Part shown: positions 48,632 through 60,400 of the stretch, one piece after another
Numbering within the stretch: position 1 is the first letter of the stretch
How the letters are laid out: each line of letters begins with the position of its first letter
Notes under the pieces: generated by a model
Databases searched by the model: none
What the model saw: the letters and a program-made list of their open reading frames with translations, nothing else
Told to the model about the DNA's origin: nothing
Translations under genes and position numbers: made by a program
Assembly: GCA_028015205.1 (NCBI GenBank)
Contig: CM051516.1
Location: forward strand, 53,572,230-53,636,229
From: Mytilisepta virgata
Taxonomy: Eukaryota > Mollusca > Bivalvia > Mytilida > Mytilidae
Reading direction: 5' to 3'
Length of the DNA stretch: 64,000 nt

Positions 48632-48850
48632 TGGAGCCCCGCAGGGGACACGACAAGAAAAAAATTATATCGTTATCTCAATTTATGATATCGTTATCAC
48701 GATTTATGATATCGTTATCTCGATTTATGATATCGTTATCACGATTTATGATATCGTTATATCGATTTATTATATCGTTATATCGATTTATTATATCGTT
48801 ATATCAATTTGTTATATCGTTATCTCGATTTATGATATCAATATTTCGAA
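48632..48850 (+). repeat. Minisatellite element: GC palindrome plus 21-bp units (copy 1)
   Basis: Begins ggagccccgcaggggacacg, containing ccccgcagggg, then acaagaaaaaaattatatcg and about nine 21-bp units of gatatcgttatctcgattta. In frame this gives a false repeat protein (ISLSRFM). An inverted copy is at 50560-50826. Confidence 0.85.
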
Positions 48851-48869
48851 GCAATATTGTTAGTTAAAT

Positions 48870-49750
48870 ACGTGTCCACTACCAATCCAAAAAAATACTC
48901 GATTAAGTTCACCATTAACAGATAATTTCTGAGTCAATCACCATTTGTATCATTTATGATTTATAATGCAAATACACATAGTCGAGAAAATCATCTCTTA
49001 ATTGTCCAGTGTGTCAGTTTAGGTTTTAAGAACCAAGGAATATCCTCACCAGGGCACCCCTAGCCTTTTATTCATTAAGAAGACATTAAAATAACCGCCA
49101 GTCACATATTACTATTTAAATTTCAATAGAAGAGGTATGGGATACGACACTGGTCATCTCTTTCCATGAAAATGTCTTGCATTTTTTTCGTTTAAACGAA
49201 TGTTTAAATATGATACGAAAAATAAATCCAAGATTCACATCCCACTAGTATTTCCAACAAAATATAACCCGACTCTTCGGCAATTAGGAAGGGCTATTAA
49301 GAAACATTGGTATTATATCTATAATGATGAACAGATCCCAAAATGATGAACAGAGCAACAGAAGCATCAATAGACCTCCCGAGTTTCTAAAATATGCAAA
49401 ATACATTTATCCAAAAGGCCTACATTTCAAATTATTCCAATATATCTACTCATACGGCAGCCATTTTGAAAATAGTGGCCATCCTTCATATTTCAAAATG
49501 ATTGTCTATAGAATTTTCGATGAAGCTGAACATTTCTACGCTAAAATTGAATCTGTCAAGAATTTGTTTTCTATTTTTAAAGATTTATAAAAATCTGATA
49601 GCGGCCGTTTCACTAGTACTATTGGAATTATAAATTATAAATGATACAAATGGTAATTAACTTAGAAATTATGTGCTAATAATGAATCTTATTCGGTTTG
49701 GATTGTTAGTGGACAGGTATTTAACTTACAATATTGCATCGAAATAACAA
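48870..49750. other. Intergenic DNA with an unsupported open frame
   Basis: An 88-codon open frame at 49324-49590 has no domain I recognise, and no splice or signal features. Left as unexplained. Confidence 0.35.
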
Positions 49751-49754
49751 TCCC

Positions 49755-50552
49755 AGGAGCCTGTATCGCTCACCTGGACTATGTCCATTTTGACTGGCAG
49801 CCTTAATAATTGCTGTCAAGTTCTAATTGGCTTACTGGATTTAAAACAAGAAGATCACTTAGTGAACTTTCCTATTAGGTCCTATGTTAAACTTAGTTCC
49901 TCTCTGGCATCCATCTTGGATAGTGGCCAGGAACATCGGATATACTCCTGAAAGAGGACCATTGCTGCCAAGTTTTGTTCAAATTGGCCAAGGGGTTTCG
50001 GACAAGCAGATCTTTAAGTAAATTTCCCATAGGATCCTATGTAAAATTATGTCCGGCTCTGGCGGTCATCTTGGATGATGGAAGGGGTCATCGAATATAC
50101 GTGTGAAAGATGACCACCTAAGGACCATTGCTGCCTATTTTTGTTTCATTGGTCGAGTGCTTGCAGACAAAATATCTTTATGTAAATTTCCCATAGGGTC
50201 ATATGTTAAACTAAGTTCGGCTCTGGCGGCCATCTTAAATGACGGGCGCGGTAATCGGATACAGATCTAAAGGAGGACTATCTAAGGACCATTGCCAACT
50301 TTTGTTCCAATTGGCCATGTTGTTTTTGTTTCAGACAAAACGATCTTCAAGTAAATTTCACATAGGGTCCTATGTTAAACTAAATTCGGCTCTGGTGGCC
50401 ATCTTGCATGACAGACGCGGTCATCGGATACAATTCTGAAAGAGGACTACCTAAGGACCATTGCAGCCAACTTTTGTTCCAATTGGCCCAGTGGTTTCAG
50501 AGGAGAAGATCTTTAAAGGAACGTTTACAACGACGACGGGCCAGGTGAGCTA
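49755..50552. mobile_element. TIR element with internal ~155-170-bp tandem repeats
   Basis: The outer ends are inverted: cgctcacctggac at about 49770-49782 and ggccaggtgagct at about 50537-50550. Inside are four diverged units recognised by cctatgttaaacta, ttcggctctggYggccatct and gaggac..aaggaccattgc (starting near 49880, 50035, 50200 and 50370). No transposase. Non-autonomous DNA element of an unknown family common in bivalves as far as I recall. Confidence 0.65.
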
Positions 50553-50559
50553 ATAAACC

Positions 50560-50826
50560 GAGATAACTATATAATAAATCGAGATAACAATAAAACAAAT
50601 TGATATAACGATATAATAAATCGATATAACGATATAACAAACCGAGATAACGATATCATAAATCGATATAATGATATAATAAATCGATATAACGATATCA
50701 CAAATCGTGATAACGATATGATGAATCGAGATAACGATATCAAAAATCGTGATAACGATATCATAAATTGAGATAACGATATAATTTTTTTTCTTGTCGT
50801 GTCCCCTGCGGGGCTCCGTAATATTC
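50560..50826 (-). repeat. Minisatellite element, inverted copy 2
   Basis: About eleven 21-bp units end in ttcttgtcgtgtcccctgcg and gggctcc, the exact inverse of the copy at 48632. Two overlapping minus-strand frames stay open only because the period is seven codons. Confidence 0.85.
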
Positions 50827-51103
50827 CATAAATATTGTGTGTTAAATTTACACTCTCGCCTACATAAATTGTACAAGCCATTCGGTATGTGTTCGGGGAC
50901 AAGAAGAATACATTCTATGATAGCAATAAACATTCTGATTATGATGCACTCTATACGTGCACATTTTGACAAACTTTGAAAACGTTTTTAATGATAAAAG
51001 AATTACTCTGTACCCATTATTACGTGAAAATGTATATTTTGGAATGGTCCATGCCACAAGGTCCAGATCTCTTTATTTCCTTGGGGGAAACAAAAAATAT
51101 TTG

Positions 51104-51127
51104 TTTGTTTGTGTGTGTGTGTGTGTT
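51104..51127. repeat. (GT)n microsatellite
   Basis: tttgtgtgtgtgtgtgtg run. Confidence 0.8.
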
Positions 51128-51459
51128 TACATATTACAGCATGTTTAGTTTATTGCATTAATACTGTTTAACATTCACCCTTTTTTAATTATTATTATAA
51201 AAAATTTGAAATAAAAAAAACAAATCTGTAGCCATGACGGAGTTTTAGAAAACAATATATGTTCATAGACACTCTGGTCCATACATCAGATATGATGTGA
51301 AACATTCCGTCAATATCGGCATGCGATACAATTAAGTCAGTACAATCAAAACTTTCATATAAATCATAACACATGCTACAAAATAAATGTGCAAAAAATA
51401 GCGTTTGTATGTTAGACAAGTACATAAGTTTGTCACTTTGTCACAAGAATTATGGACGA

Positions 51460-54400
51460 CTAAAATTTCCCCTCTTGATTGTCGCCACATTTCCGAGCTT
51501 GCTCAAATTCTGTCACAAATGTTTTCTTATGAGGTAATCTTAACATCTTCCGGATGGTTGCAGAGACCTTCTTAATATTACAAGCATATATCATCGGATT
51601 AGCAACACAGTTCAAAAATATTAAAGATGATACGTAATGAAGCATAGTCCCCTTTTGTTCTAAGGTCATATAATCCAAATGGCTCGTGATGGCTACAACT
51701 ATATATATACCTGGAAAAAAATTTGGAAATCAAAATAAAAAACCCTATCAAATATTTTATTGAAATAACTCAGATTTTGCAATAACATCATACAAGGGCA
51801 ATAACATGTTATCTGCCCTCTCGTACTTCCGCCCAGCTGTAAATATTCGTCTGATCATGGAGTAACTGCAGCGAAACGCTGGTCGATTTTTTTTACATTC
51901 ATTTGATTGACTCTATTCTCAAACTGAAGAAATAACTCTGTTTATTAGCTGTAGCACTATGAATGTGCACCTTATATTCATTCACCACATCAGGGTTGTT
52001 CAGAACCCGACAGTCTTTCTTGAGGGCATGAACATCTAATTGAGCAGTAGAATTATTTCTATTCAAAATATGTGATAAATAGATTAATACGTTATCAGCC
52101 CTCGAGTGATATTGTCCCTCGGGCTTATAACAAGGGCAATATTAAAAATGCCATGTATTAATCTATAATTATTAATTACATGTAACTTAGATATATTGAA
52201 CTCAATCACTAAAAAAACTGCCAATACAATAAAAGCTCAAACTGTGCCAATATGAGATTTGGGCCATATTGAACTGGGTAAGACCAATGCCAATATGAGT
52301 GTATCTCGAAACTCTCTTGATTTATCCTATCCCTCTGTGAAAACATCGAGATCTGTTATTTAATAAAGATATCAATACCTAATGTACCATAGTTTGTTCG
52401 ATTTTCCTTTGAAAAAGTGTGTGTGTATCTACACCATAGGCTTATTTCCAGCCCTCTGATTGGTCAGCCAGTCCGACGCTTGGGAATGGTTCTGTGGTGT
52501 ATGTTAGATACCCCCACACTTTTCAAACGATTGATCCAATGCTTTCTCAAATTTGTGGAAGAAAATATTTAGACATATTTACTTCCCTTCTATTCATCTG
52601 CTAAAATCCGACAAATGCACACAATATTATAATATTATAAATAATATCGGGATTTTAAAGGCAATAAACACACGGTTTGTTTGAAAATATAATGTAATAA
52701 CACATATACAAAAATCCACCTGAAAACACTGAGAAACGATATATCCTCACAAAAATTTATTATTCTTCATTCACAATTCATTCACTTTAGTTCTCCTTTG
52801 ATAATCCGCTAAAATTAAACAAACATCCGTTAGATATAATCAGCATTCCAAGGATCAACATTCTCTTTTCTGCCATAACCTTCATATTCACATTTTATTT
52901 TCTTTGATCCTCTTGGTTCTAAAAAGTTTGAAATATCTTTAAGCATCTCATCAGAAGGGCGTTTGTACTTTCGTACACTTTCGACTGACCGGTGTCCACT
53001 ACGACTCATGATCTCCTGCTCCGGCACACCTGCCTGATACAATGTAATTGCTCAAGTTTTTTTTCCTTAATGGTTCGTGAAATAACCTTCGACACCCGCC
53101 TCCGAATACATTGCTTTCATTAGAGATGACAATTTATTAACTCCCACGGGTTGCACACCAAATTCTACACAAATGCCCGATAAAGGCCTTCTGTAAAACA
53201 CATATCCTCCTAAATTATCCACAATATTAAAATATTTCTCATAGATTTTGAATAGCCGCTGGTTTTGAGAGTGATGTTTTATATATATATTTGGCAGTTA
53301 GGTGTCTCTGATTAGCCATTTAAAAATAAAAGCAACATATATTATGCTAATTGTGCTGACCTTCCATCCTAACAGATTAAATGAAATAGATCTCTAAATC
53401 AAAATATGTCTTATCAATAGACACAGCTGATTTGCACGCGGACCTCGAAGAAAACTCCTTAATTTTAAGAAAATTGACGAATTTAACTTGATCACGTTTG
53501 CTACTTTAATTGTCCGACAACCATTTGAAAATTGAATAAAACAATGTCAAATGAAAAGCGCAATTCGTATTTAAGCTGATACTGGCGTGGAATTAAAAAA
53601 ACGAACATGAAATAAAACAAAATATAAAAGTATACTATGCAAAAATATTCAACACACATTTTGAACTACTGTCCCCTAAAAGTCCTTGATCCCACAGTAT
53701 TTTTTCAGTGTCATCACTGATCTGTTCAGCTTGCTTTACTATTGTTCCGATTCCTTGATTCGTTAGCTCGGCCATTCTACCGCTGAGAACGCGCCTAACT
53801 TCATAAAACACTGAATCCTTGTCATCCAAAAAATTCATGGCATTCTGTTTTCACGAATGTATCTCAGTCAGTAATCCAACGTAAAGGATGTAAAGTGTTC
53901 TTGGTAGGTAAGATTTCCCGTCCTTCCGTCAAGCCTCTATAACAAATCCGCTGAACCACACATTAATGTCAGCTGCCGTGAAATGCAAAGGATCGGGTAT
54001 TACACAACCAGTTCCCGTCATTCGTGGTCCTCGCTAATCACTAAAGGCTGATACATTCCAGTTGGTATTTTTTCTCGTGTTTTTACTTTCGGTTTCCTTC
54101 ACCAAATTTTCGATATCGGTGTCTTCTACAATTGCATATCGGGAATCATTCTTATCGGATTCAGTGGCCTTTTCCAGGACTTCAATCAAATTATCCGATG
54201 TTGTCTTCCGTTAGCTCGAAATCTTGAATTTCCGGTATAGTATCCATTTCAACGTTCGCCTCGTATCTATCTAATGCTTGCATGAGTATCAAATCATACA
54301 GTTATTCATACATCTCATGTTCATGCTCGATATCATTACAAATTTGGGATAAAGTTATGTCATCAGTAATTTGGTCCCATTGTGCATCCAGATTAAAAAA

Positions 54401-57400
54401 TCTACATACGGTGGAACGTCGCTTTCCTAGTCGACTGCAGACCACAGACTGGCAAAAAGCTTTCTCGTGCGATTTTGTTCCTCCAATCGGGTATCTGCAC
54501 ATAACCAACCATTTTTCATATATTATAACATGTTTTTCATATTGGCTTAGATATAGGTCCGAGATAAGCCATATTGGCCTTCGCCTCATGCCAATGTGGC
54601 TTACCTCGGACGTATAACTATGCCGATATGAAAAGCATTACGCGATAATACTATATTATTGCGCATCTACAAGACATTGAAAACTGAAAGTGAGGTTCAA
54701 AAGTAACAAGCAATGTGTGACGAATAGCGACGGTAACAATATCCCCTGAGCTTTCGTCGGAACATTATGATGCTGATAAAATACATTTAACATGTTTAAA
54801 ATTATTTGTGATCTTGATCTTTCCCATATTTCACGCAGTACATGTAGAATCTTTGCTATTTAGATCCCAACACAAGGCATGATCAATTAATATTTTCAAA
54901 CATAAACAAAGATTAAAACCTATTTTGAAACAAGCCGAATTTGTAAAATCTCCGGATAATCACATTCCGCTGTTTACGTTGGTTTTATATTGGACGGCGT
55001 CTTTTTGTGCTGAATCATTAGTCCCAAGGTTCAACAACTCAAATGCCCAGGTGCCGCAAATTTTCCACTCAGTGGTTTTAATTGTTTTTATTGTTTCTTT
55101 TGCTTTTGTTTGTTTTGGGGTTTCTTGAGGAGGAGGGGTACTACATATGGGGTGACCTAGGGGTCCTCTATTAGACCATATATGATAGGGTTCAAATCAA
55201 TATGGTGGGATCCAGAATCCATGATAGGGTTCAAATCAATATGTTGGGGTCCAGAATCCAGTTTATTAGGCCATATATAATAGGGTTCATATCCATATGG
55301 TGAGGTCCATTGTATGATCAAGAATTCAGTCTATTTGGTCATATATAATAGGGTTCAAATCAATATGATACGAGTCCATGGTAGGATCCAGTCTATTAGA
55401 CTATACATAATAGGGTTCAAATCAATATGGTAGGGTCCATGGTAGGATCCAGACCAAATAGATTACATATATGGAAGATTCAAATCAATATGATAGGGTT
55501 CAGATAAAATGATTATATATATATGGAAGGGGCCATGAGAGTATTTGAATCATAAATAATGTAAGTGCCCAAATATTTAGTGAGTGTTCTATATACATTA
55601 CTAAGATGGTGTCCATATGATATGGTATGATTTTGTTTGTTATGATATGGTGTACCCTTATTATATTTTGTAAGTGTTCAAAGAAAATATAACAAATGTT
55701 TAACATAAAGAAACTGTTTGAATAAATATATCAAATGAATCAGCGTTATTTCATGAGGGTTTAATAGAAAAGAATTATTTGATAATTAAGGAGCGTCATA
55801 AATACGTTGAGTGTTTCTATTTTGATTTTTCATTGATCACCAATGTAGAATAAAAATTAAATAACCGTGACAAAACTAGTGTATAAAAGAAGATAGGAAA
55901 CATAATTTTGTTTAATATGGGTTTTGATAAGAAAATCGAAAGACGTAGCTGTGGTTGTTACACAATGGACTGGTCACACAATTCATTCAATTATTCTGGG
56001 TCCGATATCTACACAGTGTATTTGAAACATAGGATGGAGAACAGTAACACACATCTGCATTATACAGAATTGCAGAAGACGTTAAAAAATTCTGCAGATA
56101 CATTGAGAGGGAAGATGAAGTCTAACAAGGTAATACAATTGTTACGGTAAAAAAATGTTCTGACAACTAATGATGAGGAGAGGTTGATGAAAATTTCTGA
56201 TGAAAGAGAAAAGACAACAGAACTTTTATTAACACGTTTCAAACTTGATTTTAATCCACTTCCACAGTTAAAATTAGCACTGATAAAGACAGGACAGTCT
56301 GGCCGCTACAATACATGGTAAAAGAGAATCCTACTACGGCAGTTGTTTCATTCACTTACAAGATGACACTTATGTTTCTGCAAAAACATACGGTAGTCAG
56401 ATTTATATACACATTAGAAATTATATAAAAAAAAAAACAAGATGATCAGAGAATACCAACAAAACAAGGAGTTGCTCTCACATTTTCAAGATGGTTGATC
56501 ATGGAATGAAAACGAGAGGAAATAGACAGACTTTTTACACAAGCTTTAAAAAGTAAACTAGACCAGGATGAATGGATGCTTCATTTAGGTGGAGGGATTC
56601 AAATTACCATTAGTCAGAAATTTCCTACTGTAGATATTCGTCAGTTTTGGAAGCCCAAAGATTCAGACAAGCCAGTGGCAACAAAAAAGGGAATTTCTCT
56701 GAACACATTCAAATGGGATCGCTTATGCGACGTTATGGATATTATCAGGGAATCTTTACCAGACATTGAACAAGCACATATGTGTTATGAATCACATTCA
56801 CACGAAATGGGAATCCAGCTATGAAGCGATTGAGCCGTACAGCAATAGACCTAACTGCGTACAGTATGGAGCGGGCACGGACAACAATGTCATACCTTAT
56901 ACATTCCAACAAACAAACCAAAAAACGTTTGCCAAAAATAGGGCTACAGAAACGAAGTATTGATTAAAGTTTAGGACTGGACGGAAAAAATACAAAATGA
57001 AATATTTAATCAAAGAAATAAACAACATGTTCAAAGACGTTATTGATAGAGTCAAAGGGGATGGCGGAGATTTGGGGAGAATCATAATCAATCATCCAGA
57101 GTTCCATCATGCACTGACAATTCCTCTAGATAAACGGTCTAATATTAATGCAGAAAGAGTGATGCAATCAATAGAAGGATTTCTTAACAGTGACGAAAAT
57201 TTACCTATAGACGACCAAATGACCATAATTGTCGGAAATATTTCTGTTCCAAAGGGAAGAGGTAAAGCCGTACCCATCACTAGACTGTATGGAGATCCAA
57301 AGGGAAGTGGTAAAGCCGTACCCATCACTAGATTGTATGGAGATAACAGTTCAATAACAATGAAGCCTTCCTTATTAAGAGTTGAAAATAGCGAAGATCA

Positions 57401-60400
57401 TTTGTGTCTGCCGACTGCGATAGGAAGGATATTCGTGAAAATTTGTCCAATCGTAACTCTAAGCGAATGGCAGTCAATAACTCAAAATGACTCACCTTCT
57501 ATGAACGCAACAATGAAAGTCATTAAACATAGAATCATGACGGGAAGTTACCTTCGTAACATAAAAACACCGTCTAACAATCCATACAGAAAAAAACATG
57601 GCACTTACCCTATGTCGAGAGGCCGGTGTACCGACAGATAGGGCGTTGAGTCTTGCGGACATCAAACCATTCGAAGACTTAATTTATGTCAACATTCAAG
57701 TATTGTCGGCAAAATTGTGCAACAAGTTCGGTCGTGTTGCTAACGTCCCGGGAAGAAAAAACATATATCTGTATCTTACTCAACTTAGTAACGGAAAAGA
57801 ACACTTCGATGGTATTGGTAGCATAAGTGGTGTATTCGATCACGGCTACTTTTGTGAAACTTGTTTGAAACCATACAAGAATAAAGGTAAACACGCTTGT
57901 CAAACGACATGTGACGTATGGGGAAGCAACAAATGTACCATGAGAGACGATACAATGTCTTCCTACTTTTGTCATCGTAACTGTCTCAGTAAAAAGTGTT
58001 ACGATAGACATTTAAACAAAAAAGACAAGAGAGGAAGAGAAGTAGAAAATTCTATGTGTGAAAAAGTATATCAATGTAAACAATGTCGTAAAGTTTTAGA
58101 GAGGAAGCAACAAGACCATAGGTGTAGAGAGTAGAAATGCCCAAACTGTTTTCAGTACCAGTTAGGACAACATATTTGTTATCAACGTACCATTTCGAAA
58201 TCGCCACGTATCGTGCCACGCAAGTTTTTTTTATGATTTTGAGACTCATCAATGCCATGATATCATTCAGTGTCCTCAGAAATATGATCCAGCCTCCCCC
58301 CTTGTGAAAACAAATGTACTCATGAACGTAGATGCACACAATGTCGGACATGTAAGAATTGTAGTCAATCGACGTGTGGATTATATGAACACACTTTATT
58401 TTACGCCGTTTTACAATCGACATGCGAGAATTGTGGAGCCAATAATGATGACGACGAAATGAGAGAGGAGTCAATGTGCGCCAGGTGTGGAAGTCGTTGT
58501 GGCAAATCTAGTATTTTTAAGACAAACACTACTGTAATGCCATGTCCTGACACACGTGGTTACAGACAGAGAATATTCAAAGGAAATGATGATGCAATCA
58601 AGTTTTGTTCTCACATCAATACGCGTCATTACAAAAGCGCCGTTCTGATTGCACACAATGCCAAAGGCTTCGACAATTATCCCATTCTGAATGCACTGAT
58701 GGATCATAACTGAGTAAAACCTAACAAAATACTGTACAACGGATCGAAAATCATGTATATGCATGTTGCCCACTTTCATAGATTCGTTAAACTTTATTCA
58801 AATGAAACTTTCAAAAATTCCAGAATGTTTCGGAATGAAAGAACGTCAGAAAGGATACTTTCCATATGTATTTTCAAGTCAATCAGCGTTCGACTACGAA
58901 AATGGAGATTGGCCTGCTCCTTGGTATTATGGGACGGATTCTTATGTCTGAAAAGGCCCTGGAAACATTTATGACATGGTACGAAACAAAAAGGCACGAA
59001 AGATTCGTCTTTGAAGAACAATTATACAAGTACGCCACAGAGGTCATCCGAATTCTACGTCGAGGAGCAATGCAATTCCGAAGACTTATGATTCAAATGA
59101 CGTCGAAAACAAACGACGAAGGTGAACAGTTAGAAAGAGGGGTAGATCCGTTCGTTACGATCGCCTCGACTTGTCAAGGTATCTTCAGAAACATGTTTTT
59201 GAAGGAAATGTACACTACTACGATAACTGAACGTCAGAATAGTGTGAAATCTACATGGCCGTCAAAGTGCATTAACGGGAACTTACATCTTATTCTTGCG
59301 CATGGAGACAAATGGATTCCTAAGGAAGATATAGAAGATAAATATCAAGTTGGTAATATGGTGTTTCATCGGTCGGACATTGCTTTAATACCATCAGAAG
59401 GTTACGTGACAGATTCTTTCAGTAAAGCCTCGATTCAATGGTTGGAATGGCTCATGGAAAGGAGTAGACGCGAAGGCTGTCCTTTAGAAATTACAATTGG
59501 ACTGAATGGACAGGGACACCGGGAAGGACCTTACAGACTAGACGGTTTCCGTGCAGTTGGTTATACTAGAACGTCATACGAGTTCTTGGGTAAGGTTGAA
59601 TATACATAGTCAAGAAGTGGAGGGGGGAGTTGTATAGTCACGTTAATTTCTTTTACAGTCAATACATCTCATCTAAATAAAAACACACAAAAAACAAGGG
59701 GGGAGAGGGGGAGGGGGCAGCGGCTTATAAACTTATAAACATATAAGCTTATAAATTTACAAATTTATATTTAGAAACAAACATAAGCTTATTTGAAGTT
59801 CATTGATCAACAAATAATAAGACAAAGAAGATACAAAAACTGTAGTCAACATATTATCTGTTAATATATATTGTTCTTCATTTCGTTTTAGGGTGTGTGT
59901 ATCACGGATGTCCTGAATGTTTCCTACACTAACGCACAAATGTGAAACATCCCGTTACCAAGCATTCCATGAGCGAACTTTACTACGCTACTAAGAAAAA
60001 GGAAAAAGATTTGAAAAGGTTAGGGTATGGATATGCGTGCATTTGGGAACACGAGTTTAGAAATAAAATGAAAACCAGCAGTGAGATCAGGGAGTTTGTG
60101 GCAACATTAGATATTACGGAGAGATTACTTCCAAGGGACAGTTATTTTGGTGGACGCGCGAATGCCATTAAATTATATCACGAAATCAGTGAACCGGGTG
60201 AAACTATAGAATATTTTTATTACACTAGTTTATATCCTTATGTCAACAAGTACCCTGTTGGACACCCTAATATCATTACTTCTGGGTTCAGAGACATCAC
60301 ATCTTATTTTGGGGTGGCTAAAGTCAAAGTGTTACGACCCAGACGACTATTTCATCCTGTTTTGCCTTACCTCTCTAATGGAAAACTGAAAATTATACTT

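Noticed and set aside
48631..48867. Open frame giving an ISLSRFM repeat protein
   Set aside because: It is the 21-bp minisatellite; a seven-codon period keeps frames open by chance.
50550..50972. Two long overlapping minus-strand open frames
   Set aside because: Same minisatellite artefact, open in more than one frame.
58471..59021. Minus-strand open frames across the polymerase remnant
   Set aside because: Shadows of the plus-strand polymerase coding sequence.
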